Source of the DNA: Bryobacterales bacterium
Lineage (GTDB): Bacteria > Acidobacteriota > Terriglobia > Bryobacterales > Bryobacteraceae
DNA length: 32,151 nt
Direction of reading: 5' to 3'
Assembly: GCA_027324255.1 (NCBI GenBank)
Contig: DAHVTI010000307.1
Span: 1-32,151 of the forward strand
Below are positions 18,702 to 25,555 of this stretch, piece after piece. Position 1 is the stretch's first letter. Each line of letters starts with the position of its first letter. A program made the position numbers and the translations under genes. The notes below the pieces were generated by a model. The model searched no databases. It was given only the letters and a program-made list of their open reading frames with translations, and was not told the DNA's origin.

Positions 18702-20234
18702 ATGACCCCTCCCCTTCGAATCGACCAGTTGCGTTCGCGCTCGGCTCCCCTCGAAATGACGGAGGAGCAGTTCCGCGCTCTCGGCCATAACCTGGTGGAC
18801 CGCATCGCCGCGTTCCTCGCCTCCCTGCCGGCCCGCCCCGTCACCCCCGCCGAATCGCCGGCCGAAGTCTGCGCCGCCCTCGAATCCGGCCGGCCGTTGC
18901 CGCAGGAAGGCGCGGACCCCGCGGCCCTCTTGCAGCATGCCGCGGACCTCCTCTTCGAGCACTCCCTCTTCAACGGCCATCCCCGCTTCTACGGCTACAT
19001 CACCTCCAGCGCCGCCCCCATCGGAATGCTTGCGGACCTGCTCGCCTCCGCCGTCAACGCCAACGCCGGCGCCTGGAAGCTCTCTCCCATGGCCACCGAA
19101 ATCGAACTGCAGGTCGTCCGCTGGCTCGCTGCTTTCATCGGATACCCTACCGGCTGCGCCGGACTCCTCGTCAGCGGGGGCAACATGGCCAACCTCACCT
19201 GCTTCCTCGCCGCCCGCGCCGCGCAGGCCGGTTGGAACATTCGGGAGCAGGGTGTCGCTGCTGGACCACGCCTGGTTGCTTACGCCTCCACCGAAACGCA
19301 CACCTGGATTCAGAAAGCCGCCGATCTCTCCGGGCTCGGCACCGCCGCCATCCGCTGGATCCCCACGGACCCGCGGCAGCGACTCGACCTCAACGCCCTC
19401 GAACTCCAATACAACCGCGATGTCCAGGAGGGATTCAGGCCGTTCCTCGTGGTCGGTTCCGCCGGCACCGTCAGCACCGGCGCCATTGATCCTTTCGCCG
19501 GTCTCTCTGCCTTCTGCACGGAACGCCGGCTCTGGTTCCACATCGACGGCGCCTACGGTGCCTTCGCCGCCGGCGTCCCCGCCGCCGCCCCCGCCTTCCG
19601 CGGCATCGAACTGGCGGACTCCATCGCCATGGATCCTCACAAGTGGCTCTACGCCCCGTTGGAGGCCGGATGCGCCCTCGTGCGCCATCCCACCGCTTTG
19701 CGCGACGCTTTCTCCTATCACCCCGCCTACTACAACTTCGAGCAGGAAGCCGTGAACTTCTACGACATCGGCCCTCAGAACTCGCGCGGCTTCCGCGCGC
19801 TCAAGGTCTGGCTGGCGCTCCAGCACGCCGGCGCCGCCGGCTACCGCGCCATGATCCAGGACGACATCGATCTCGCCCGCCACCTCTATCAACTCGCGCG
19901 GAACCATCCGGAACTCGAAGCGCTCACCAATCAGCTCAGCATCACCACTCTGCGCTACGTTCCCCCCGAACTTCGCCCCAGTCTCGGCACCCCGGAGACC
20001 GAGGAGTATCTCAATACCCTCAACCAGCGCCTGCAGGACTCCATTGAACGGAGCGGTGAAGCCTTCCTCTCCAATGCGGTTGTCGGCGGCAGGCACGCGC
20101 TCCGCGCCTGCATCGTGAACTTCCACGCCTCCGCGGCCGACATGGAAGAGATGCCGCGCCTCATCGTGCGCCTCGGCCGGCAGGTGCACGCGGAATTGCG
20201 CCTCCGGCCAGCCCCGCCCTTCACCACGGAGTAA
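18702..20234 (+). CDS. Group II pyridoxal-phosphate-dependent amino acid decarboxylase
   Basis: This 510-residue protein reads as a fold-type I PLP decarboxylase of the aromatic-L-amino-acid/tyrosine/glutamate group. The PLP lysine is K314 in AMDPHKWLYAP. D282 in HIDGAYG pairs with the pyridine nitrogen, and H200 in TETHTWIQKAAD stacks on the ring. The NGHPRFYGYI and SGGNMANLT blocks are also family-typical. The catalytic-loop region contains FYDIGPQNSRGFRALKVW, including the tyrosine usually needed for protonation. It should convert an L-amino acid to an amine and CO2. Substrate preference between aromatic and acidic amino acids is not clear. It is translated directly after the PIG-L gene (five-base gap), with AAGGA at 18683-18687. 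A start at the internal Met of MTEEQFRALG (18756) is also possible. Confidence 0.88.
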   Translation: MTPPLRIDQLRSRSAPLEMTEEQFRALGHNLVDRIAAFLASLPARPVTPAESPAEVCAALESGRPLPQEGADPAALLQHAADLLFEHSLFNGHPRFYGYITSSAAPIGMLADLLASAVNANAGAWKLSPMATEIELQVVRWLAAFIGYPTGCAGLLVSGGNMANLTCFLAARAAQAGWNIREQGVAAGPRLVAYASTETHTWIQKAADLSGLGTAAIRWIPTDPRQRLDLNALELQYNRDVQEGFRPFLVVGSAGTVSTGAIDPFAGLSAFCTERRLWFHIDGAYGAFAAGVPAAAPAFRGIELADSIAMDPHKWLYAPLEAGCALVRHPTALRDAFSYHPAYYNFEQEAVNFYDIGPQNSRGFRALKVWLALQHAGAAGYRAMIQDDIDLARHLYQLARNHPELEALTNQLSITTLRYVPPELRPSLGTPETEEYLNTLNQRLQDSIERSGEAFLSNAVVGGRHALRACIVNFHASAADMEEMPRLIVRLGRQVHAELRLRPAPPFTTE

Positions 20235-20250
20235 CCCATGATGAGTGCGG

Positions 20251-20275
20251 GCCTGGGCCCGGCGTGACCCCAGGC
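20251..20275. terminator. Possible hairpin between convergent genes
   Basis: GCCTGGG (20251-20257) and CCCAGGC (20269-20275) form a seven-base stem in the 40-base gap between the convergent decarboxylase and oxidoreductase genes. There is no T-run on either side, so intrinsic termination is uncertain. Confidence 0.3.
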
Positions 20276-21438
20276 TACGCCGTCACTTTGCGGCCCTCGC
20301 GATAGGCGAGGTTCGCCATGTGCGGACCCGCCACCGCCGCCGCCGCGATTTCAACGGTGCAATTCGGCTGCTGCCGGCTGCGCAGGCACTCCAGGAAGTT
20401 GCGCGGATGCGCATCGGCGCTGTCTTTATCCGGCATCTCGGCGATCACTTTGTCGGCCGGACCCGACGTCCAGGGCTGCGGGCTGGGCTGGACTTCTTTG
20501 AACACCCGGTAGCCGAACCGGTTCAGCACCATGGCCGCCTGCTCGCCCTGCAGCGTGATCGACCAATCGTAGTCGTAAGCGCTGGTGTAGTTCAGAGACC
20601 ACGTCGCCATCATGGCCGGGTACTCGAAAACAGCCGTGAAGACATCCGGCGCCTCGGCCGTCTTATTCCGGCACACCGCGCCGTTGCACACCGCCGACTT
20701 GGGCGGCGAATTCCCCGTCATCCACTGGATCACGTCCATCAGGTGCGTTCCCTGATCCGTCATGTTGCCGCCCGAGTAGTCCCAGAATCCGCGCCACCAG
20801 CGGAACCGCCTCGGCTCCAGCGGCCGCTTCGGAGCGTCGCCCAGGAATCGCTCCCAATCGAGTTTGCCTTCCAGGGGCGAATTATCCAGCCACTCGACGA
20901 AGTTCCAGTTCCAGGCAGCCCGGGCGTGCCACACTTTGCCCAACGTGCCTTCATCGATCAGCTTCTTCGCTGCGTACACGAAAGGCATGGATCGCCGGTG
21001 CATGCCGACCTGAACGATCCGGTCGGTGCCGCGAACCGTGCGCACCATCTCGGCGCTCTCGGCCAGATTCATGGAGAACGGTTTCTCCAGGTAGACGTCC
21101 TTCTTTGCTTTCAAAGCCGCGTAGAGCATGGGGCGATGCTGATGGTCGGGGGTCGCCACCACGACGCAGTCCAACCCTGGATGCTCCAGCAGATCGTGAT
21201 AATCCGCGTAAGGTTTCACGCCGGCGGGCGACTCGCGTCGCGCGCGCTCCATGTAGGGTTCATAGGTGTCGCATACGGCGACGCACTCCGCCCCCAGTCT
21301 CATGAAGCTCTTGTGCAGCCAGCCGCCGCGGTTGCCCGTGCCGGCGATGCCGAATGTCACTCGATCGTTCGCGCCGAAGGCGCGCTGCGGAATCAACACC
21401 GGCGCGGCCACGCCGGCCAGCATTTCTCTGCGGTTCAT
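20275..21438 (-). CDS. Tat-exported Gfo/Idh/MocA family oxidoreductase
   Basis: This 387-residue protein starts MNRREMLAGVAAPVLIP, a twin-arginine-type signal usual in secreted Gfo/Idh/MocA proteins of Acidobacteria and Planctomycetes. A Rossmann domain follows, with the dinucleotide loop GIAGTGNRGGW (residues 30-40) and the hallmark EKPFSMN (E118-K119-P120). The C-terminal substrate domain contains the GNMTDQGTHLMDV helix. The usual chemistry is NAD(P)-dependent oxidation or reduction of sugars or cyclitols; the actual substrate is unknown. The same frame is open another 150 codons upstream, but that part has no family similarity and is antisense to the fucosidase remnant. ATG 21438 is therefore the start. 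No Shine-Dalgarno precedes it; a -10-like box lies seven bases upstream. Confidence 0.88.
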   Translation of the reverse strand: MNRREMLAGVAAPVLIPQRAFGANDRVTFGIAGTGNRGGWLHKSFMRLGAECVAVCDTYEPYMERARRESPAGVKPYADYHDLLEHPGLDCVVVATPDHQHRPMLYAALKAKKDVYLEKPFSMNLAESAEMVRTVRGTDRIVQVGMHRRSMPFVYAAKKLIDEGTLGKVWHARAAWNWNFVEWLDNSPLEGKLDWERFLGDAPKRPLEPRRFRWWRGFWDYSGGNMTDQGTHLMDVIQWMTGNSPPKSAVCNGAVCRNKTAEAPDVFTAVFEYPAMMATWSLNYTSAYDYDWSITLQGEQAAMVLNRFGYRVFKEVQPSPQPWTSGPADKVIAEMPDKDSADAHPRNFLECLRSRQQPNCTVEIAAAAVAGPHMANLAYREGRKVTA

Positions 21439-21451
21439 GGCCGCAAGTGTA
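21439..21451 (-). promoter_or_regulatory. -10 box for a leaderless Gfo/Idh/MocA transcript
   Basis: TACACT at 21451-21446 (minus) is separated from ATG 21438-21436 by seven bases (TGCGGCC). This spacing would place transcription initiation on the start codon. No -35 box or Shine-Dalgarno was found. Confidence 0.4.
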
Positions 21452-21679
21452 TGCCCGCGCGGCGCCGGCCCGCAACGTCGCGCGGGCTCCACACTGTCCC
21501 GCAGCCCGGTTGCCGCGGCCACTCCCGGAGCCCGCTTCTGCCGTTCTTTCTCTGCTTCCAGCAGCCTCTCCAGGTTCCCATCCATGCTGTGGAACGACGT
21601 GCCCGGCTCCGCCAACCGCGCGTTGCCCAGCACCCGGCTCCGGCCGCTCCAATCCCCCTGCCCAACGTGCTGGGCGGCA

Positions 21680-22542
21680 ACGAAGGTCATTATGTTCCGC
21701 TCCCGGGTAGACCGCTTCAATATCGTCGATGCCACGCCCTTCAAGCGCGACCCGGTGAAGGAGCTCGCGGCCGCCTGCGCCAAACGCGGCATTCGCTCCG
21801 GTGTCTCTTTGAATCTGAAGGTGATGAGCGTCGAGCGGGCCGCGCGGCTCGAAAAGACCGTCCGCGGCCTGCAGACGGACTGCCTCATCAGCGGCCGGCT
21901 CGGCGGGGACAGCCAGAGCGACTACGCCTCGGAAGGGGACAACTCGATCCCCAACCTCTCCCGGGGAGGCGCCTGGGAAACCCCCGCCACGCTCAACGGC
22001 ACGTGGGGCTTCAAGAAGAACGATCACAACTGGAAGAAGCCCGAAACCCTGATCTTCAAGCTGGCCGGCATCGTCAGCAAGGGCGGCAACTACCTGCTCA
22101 ACGTCGGCCCGGACGGCGAAGGTGTCATTCCTCAACCCGGCCAGGACGTGCTGCGCGCTGTCGGCCGCTGGCCGAAGGTAAACGGCGAGTCGATCTACGG
22201 AGCCGGCCGGAGTCCGTTCGGCGCCGAGTTCGGCGAATACAGCTCCACCGCGAAGGACCGCCGCGGCAGGCCCTTGTTCCAAGCTCGAACCGCCTGGCGG
22301 TGCACCACGAGGCCCGGCAAGCTCTACCTGCACCTGTTCCAATGGCCCGCGGGAGCGTTCGAATTGAAGGGCGTTCAGGGACGGGCGGCGAAGGCCTACC
22401 TCCTCGCCGGCCCAATCGGGAGCCGCTCGGAATCGAACAGGCCAGCGCCGCAGTCTCCATTCAATTCCCGCGGTCCGCCCCGGGCACCATCGATTCCGTG
22501 CTGGTCCTCGAGCTCACCACGAGTCGCGGTCCCGCCAACTAG
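21680..22542 (+). pseudogene. Decayed GH29 alpha-L-fucosidase remnant
   Basis: The translation from 21680 reads as parts of a GH29 alpha-L-fucosidase: MFRSRVDRFNIVDATPFKRD, then VERAARLEKTVRGLQTDC, GGAWETPATLNGTWGFKK and IVSKGGNYLLNVGPDGEG. Damage is visible at several places. The whole N-terminal part is missing, including the HHDGF motif expected just before MFRS. A large internal piece is missing after KRGIRSGV, removing the region that carries the nucleophile aspartate. A one-base loss at about 22412-22416 moves the C terminus (REPLGIEQASAAVSIQF, VLVLELTTSRGPAN) to another frame, which ends at TAG 22540-22542. It cannot encode an active enzyme. It lies back to back with the Gfo/Idh/MocA gene and immediately left of the repeat region. 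Bases 21452-21679 hold nothing recognisable. Confidence 0.8.
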
Positions 22543-22611
22543 CGGGAGTGCCGCCGGCACCGGCCGAATCTGCCTCCTCGCGTGCGTCACGCACCTGACG
22601 CCATCGCTGAT

Positions 22612-22627
22612 CCGCCCTGAAGGGCGG
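22612..22627. repeat. Short perfect hairpin CCGCCC-TGAA-GGGCGG
   Basis: A six-base stem with a TGAA loop lies 70 bases after the fucosidase remnant and 14 bases before repeat copy A. It might be an old terminator or part of the repeat unit. No T-run follows it. Confidence 0.35.
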
Positions 22628-22641
22628 CAACGGAGCGACAC

Positions 22642-22742
22642 TGGAGCGCGAGACGGGACTCGAACCCGCGGCGTTCAGCTTGGGAAACCGGCCTGAAATC
22701 AGGCAGTAGTAAAACGGCGTCCACGGCGTTGGAGCTTCGGCC
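22642..22742 (-). repeat. Repeat copy A containing the 3' half of tRNA-Gly(CCC)
   Basis: Read on the minus strand, this copy ends in a tRNA 3' half: anticodon loop TTCCCAA, stem GCTGA, variable loop, T-arm GCGGG-TTCGAGT-CCCGT, acceptor strand and TCCA. The 5' half of the tRNA is absent; in its place is a conserved 55-base segment with the hairpin GCCTGA-TT-TCAGGC. One acceptor base differs from copy C (CTCGCGC against CTCCCGC). It is nearly identical to 28526-28625 over 100 bases and shares the non-tRNA part with 25403-25465. A tRNA 3' half without its 5' half is the classic trace left by integrating elements. Confidence 0.75.
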
Positions 22743-22897
22743 GTCCGCATTTCTTGAATCCAGGCCCGGAGACTCAACTGCACCGCAAGTGCACTTTCTG
22801 CCCGCCGATCGCAGGTGTACCGGGGTGTGGTGAGCGCCGGACCGCGGTGCCGGGGTCCCCACTGGCGCGAGATTCGTCTACCCCGGGAAGGACTTCG

Positions 22898-25105
22898 TCA
22901 GAGACCCGCCTGACTACTCGCCGCCGCCTTTTCCAGCCACTCCGCGTACCCGCTGATCGTCTCCCCGGCTTTGACGATCTGCTCCTCCGCCTCTTTCCAG
23001 TCGCGCTGCTCGATCGCCTCACGCACCCCGGGCAGGGTCTTCACGCCGTACCCCGTGTAGAAACCGGGCGCGTGGAGCACGTGCTTGAACCACGGCCGGC
23101 GCGGCAGCCCCTCCGCGCGGAGCAGCTTCTGCTCCGCCGCGCGCAGCGCCTCCTCGAACGCCTGGGCCTTCCCGGCCGGCAGCTTCACCGGGTCCACTTT
23201 GTCCACCAGCGCTGCCGCTCTTTCCAGCCGCGCGGCGGCGTTCTGCAGCGGCGCGAAATTGAGGAACGGCACTTCGCCCTCCGGATCCGGCGCCACGTAG
23301 GTCAGCCGCGGATCGGCCGCCAGCTTCAGCGCGCCGGTGCGGATCAGCTCGTTCTCCTTTTGCGTGTCCTTGCGCATCCTGTCCGCCAGCTCCACCACCT
23401 CCTTCGTCCACTGGTTCACCTCCTTCGCCACCGGCGCCATCTGCAGCGGCAGCGCGTCCGCATTGGCCAGGCGCAGCACCATTCTCGCGCCGAGCCGCGC
23501 GGTGGTCACCGTGTACTGAAAGTCCGGATCCACGAACCGCACGAAGTGATCGTAGCTGTCGTAGTCGGAGTGGTAGACGCCGTAGAAGCCCTCGCCGCCA
23601 AAACCGATGTTCAGCGACGGGATGCCGAGGTGATGCAGGAAGACCGTGTAGTCGGATCCCGACCCCAGCGCCGCCAGGCGCAGATCCTCCTCCTGGCCTC
23701 TCACCTTGCGCCGGGCTTTGTAACGGTCCAGCGCGCTCGCCCGCGTCTCGGGGTCGGTCACGTCGCGGCCGGCCTGCGTCACGAACCTCTCCAGCGTCGC
23801 CGTCCCGGCTGCCTGCAGGAAGCCGCGGCTGGTGCTGTCCGAGTTGATGTAGGCCACGGCGTGCTTCTGCAGCTCCGCGGCATGCTGCTCGGCCCATTCG
23901 GTGGATCCCAGCAGCGCAGGCTCCTCGCCGTCCCAGGCCAGAAAAATCACCGTCCGCTTCGGACGCCACCCGCGCTTGGCCAGTTCGCCGAGGACGCGCG
24001 CCTCTTCCATCACGGCCACCATGCCGGAAATCGGATCGTTCGCACCGAAGTTCCACCCGTCATGATGGTTGCCGCGGAGCACCCACTGGTCCGGTCTCTC
24101 GCTGCCCGTCATCCTGGCGACCACGTTGTGCGCGGGCGCCAGCTTCCAGTCGAACTCCAGCTTCACGTGCACCTTCGACGGGCCGGGCCCGATGTGATAG
24201 GTGAACGGCAGCGCGCCGCGCCACGGTTCGGGCGCCACGCGCCCGCCCAGGGCCTGCAGCAACGGCGTGGCATCTGCATAGGAGATCGGCAGCACGGGGA
24301 TCTTCGTCACCGTCGGCGCCTGCTTCGGATCCGGCGGGCGCTTCGGGTCGGTCGCGCCCACGCCCGGCGTCAGCGGGTCGCCCGGGTACACCGGCATGTC
24401 CATCACGCTGCCGCGCTGCGCCCCATTCGGCGGCCGGTAGCCGCCTTTTGGATACACGTCGCCCTGGTAGTAACCGTCGTCGGCGGGATCGGAGTAGATG
24501 ATGCAGCCGAGCGCCCCGTGCTCCGCCGCCACTTTGGGCTTGATCCCGCGCCACGATCCGCCATAGCGCGCGATCACGATCTTGCCTTTCACGTCCACGC
24601 CCATTTCCTTCAGCCGCTTGTAGTCGTCGGGTACCCCGTAGTTGACGTACACCAGTTCGCCGCTCACGTCGCCGTCCGTGGAATAGGCGTTGTATACGGG
24701 CAGGTTGTTCTGGCGGATGGAGCTGGTGGCGTCTCCCTCCACGGGCGGCTCCTCCAGCCGCGCCGTGAACTTCTCCGGAGCGGTCATCTCCACCAGCCGG
24801 ACGCGCGGAGTAGGAAAGAGCGGGTAGAAGGTCTCGATGGAGGTCTCGTAGCCCCAACTCCTGAATTGCGCCGCGATGAACTCGGCCACCGCGCGGCTCC
24901 CCGGTGACCCGACGTGGTGCGGCAGCGAAGTCATCCGTTTCATCCACTCCTGCTGGTTCTGGCCGCTGAAAAGTCCATCCATGCCGCTCTCAAGCTTCTG
25001 CTCGCGCGCCAGGGACTCACCACGGAAGCCGCTCAAAGCGCGGTCGGGCGCCTGCGCCGGCGCCACGACAGCCGCCGCCAGAAGGAGAATCACCGTTCTG
25101 CACAT
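22898..25105 (-). CDS. Exported M28B metallopeptidase, PSMA/glutamate-carboxypeptidase-II-like
   Basis: This protein of about 735 residues starts with a signal peptide (MCRTVILLLAAAVVAPAQA). It has the three parts of human PSMA in order. An N-terminal part with an inserted protease-associated domain (VNYGVPDDYKRLKEMGVDVKGKI) comes first. The M28 catalytic domain follows, and then a transferrin-receptor-type dimerisation domain (SGYAEWLEK at the end). All five zinc ligands and the catalytic glutamate are visible: GNHHDGW (H347), FGANDPISG (D357), WDGEEPALLGS (E394 catalytic, E395), INSDS (D423) and YHSDYDSYDH (H512). It probably cleaves C-terminal residues from peptides outside the cytoplasm. 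The start at 25105 is chosen for the signal peptide; the frame is open a further 37 codons upstream. It sits between repeat copies A and B. Confidence 0.9.
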   Translation of the reverse strand: MCRTVILLLAAAVVAPAQAPDRALSGFRGESLAREQKLESGMDGLFSGQNQQEWMKRMTSLPHHVGSPGSRAVAEFIAAQFRSWGYETSIETFYPLFPTPRVRLVEMTAPEKFTARLEEPPVEGDATSSIRQNNLPVYNAYSTDGDVSGELVYVNYGVPDDYKRLKEMGVDVKGKIVIARYGGSWRGIKPKVAAEHGALGCIIYSDPADDGYYQGDVYPKGGYRPPNGAQRGSVMDMPVYPGDPLTPGVGATDPKRPPDPKQAPTVTKIPVLPISYADATPLLQALGGRVAPEPWRGALPFTYHIGPGPSKVHVKLEFDWKLAPAHNVVARMTGSERPDQWVLRGNHHDGWNFGANDPISGMVAVMEEARVLGELAKRGWRPKRTVIFLAWDGEEPALLGSTEWAEQHAAELQKHAVAYINSDSTSRGFLQAAGTATLERFVTQAGRDVTDPETRASALDRYKARRKVRGQEEDLRLAALGSGSDYTVFLHHLGIPSLNIGFGGEGFYGVYHSDYDSYDHFVRFVDPDFQYTVTTARLGARMVLRLANADALPLQMAPVAKEVNQWTKEVVELADRMRKDTQKENELIRTGALKLAADPRLTYVAPDPEGEVPFLNFAPLQNAAARLERAAALVDKVDPVKLPAGKAQAFEEALRAAEQKLLRAEGLPRRPWFKHVLHAPGFYTGYGVKTLPGVREAIEQRDWKEAEEQIVKAGETISGYAEWLEKAAASSQAGL

Positions 25106-25118
25106 GCGCAGTAGTATA
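25106..25118 (-). promoter_or_regulatory. -10 box for a leaderless M28 peptidase transcript
   Basis: TATACT at 25118-25113 (minus) lies seven bases before ATG 25105-25103 and is the best -10 match in this part of the window. Transcription would begin at the ATG. No Shine-Dalgarno precedes the gene. A TTGCCG further upstream is 23 bases from the box, too far for a standard -35. Confidence 0.5.
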
Positions 25119-25267
25119 GCGCCCGGGGCCCCGGGGGCAGGCGGCAACTGTTCGTTCTGTGATGGCAAGGATCCGTCCGAAGCTGTTCTCTCCCTTGAGC
25201 CAAAGGACGCTGCCATCGGGCTCGCGACGGACCCGCAGCGGACCCGAAGCGGGCTTACTCAGTAGCC

Positions 25268-25296
25268 GGCGAGGCGGCGACAGTCGCCGCCTCGCC
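25268..25296. repeat. Perfect 13-14 bp inverted repeat (hairpin 1)
   Basis: The arms GGCGAGGCGGCGA and TCGCCGCCTCGCC are exact reverse complements around CAG. The hairpin would be very stable on either strand. No T-run follows, so simple intrinsic termination is unlikely. A second hairpin begins two bases later. Together they may be a mobile palindromic element, a replication or transcription barrier, or a repeat-end structure. Confidence 0.6.
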
Positions 25297-25298
25297 GC

Positions 25299-25317
25299 GC
25301 AAGAATCGGATTCTTGC
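25299..25317. repeat. Perfect 9 bp inverted repeat (hairpin 2)
   Basis: GCAAGAATC and GATTCTTGC are exact complements around a single G, directly next to hairpin 1. Its base composition is unlike that of hairpin 1, so the two did not arise as copies of each other. Confidence 0.55.
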
Positions 25318-25402
25318 ACGAACTGTGAAAGGACTGGCTGGACACGAGGTGGCGATGCTCTTGCCACTTCTCCAGGTCCCAAAGGTCGCATCAGAGGATC
25401 AG

Positions 25403-25465
25403 CAGCTTGGGAAGTCAGCCTGAAATCGGGCAATAGAAACACGGCGTCCATGGCGTTGGGACTTC
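25403..25465 (-). repeat. Repeat copy B (truncated, lacks the tRNA T-arm)
   Basis: This copy matches the inner 60 bases of copies A and C: CAGCTTGGGAA, the hairpin GCCTGAAATCGGGC, CAATAGAAAC, ACGGCG and GGCGTTGGG. It keeps the anticodon loop and part of the 3' stem of the tRNA-Gly(CCC) half but not the T-arm or acceptor strand. The one stem change relative to copy A gives a G-U pair, so the hairpin fold is kept. It lies between the M28 peptidase and SNF2 modules in the same direction as the other copies. Confidence 0.65.
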
Positions 25466-25555
25466 ATCCATGGACGGATCTTCAGAACAACCTGGAGCGG
25501 CTTCGTGTAGCGCAATTGCATCTTCAGGACTTCGGGCTCCGCGTGCCTTCGCCGG

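Larger units (their letters stand above)
22543..22897. other. Intergenic region with hairpins and tRNA-derived repeat copy A
   Basis: No gene is seen between the fucosidase remnant and the M28 peptidase stop. The stretch holds a small palindrome (GTGCG/CGCAC at 22582-22594), the hairpin at 22612-22627, repeat copy A (22642-22742) and a five-base stem TGCAC/GTGCA around 22781-22795. The last lies downstream of the minus-strand peptidase and could take part in ending its transcript, although no T-run follows. Confidence 0.5.
25106..25555. other. Intergenic region between M28 peptidase and SNF2 gene
   Basis: About 450 bases contain no credible gene. From left to right they hold the TATACT box, a GC-rich stretch with small direct repeats (GCGGACCC twice around 25236-25250), two adjacent strong hairpins (25268-25296 and 25299-25317), and repeat copy B (25403-25465). 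Bases 25466-25555, downstream of the minus-strand SNF2 stop, show no T-rich terminator. Confidence 0.5.

Noticed and set aside
20245-22542. 765-codon plus-strand frame across the Gfo/Idh/MocA gene
   Set aside because: Only its last 35 codons or so make sense, as the shifted C terminus of the fucosidase remnant; the rest is antisense noise.
22754-24907. 717-codon plus-strand frame opposite the M28 peptidase
   Set aside because: Antisense shadow; the minus strand has all M28 zinc ligands.
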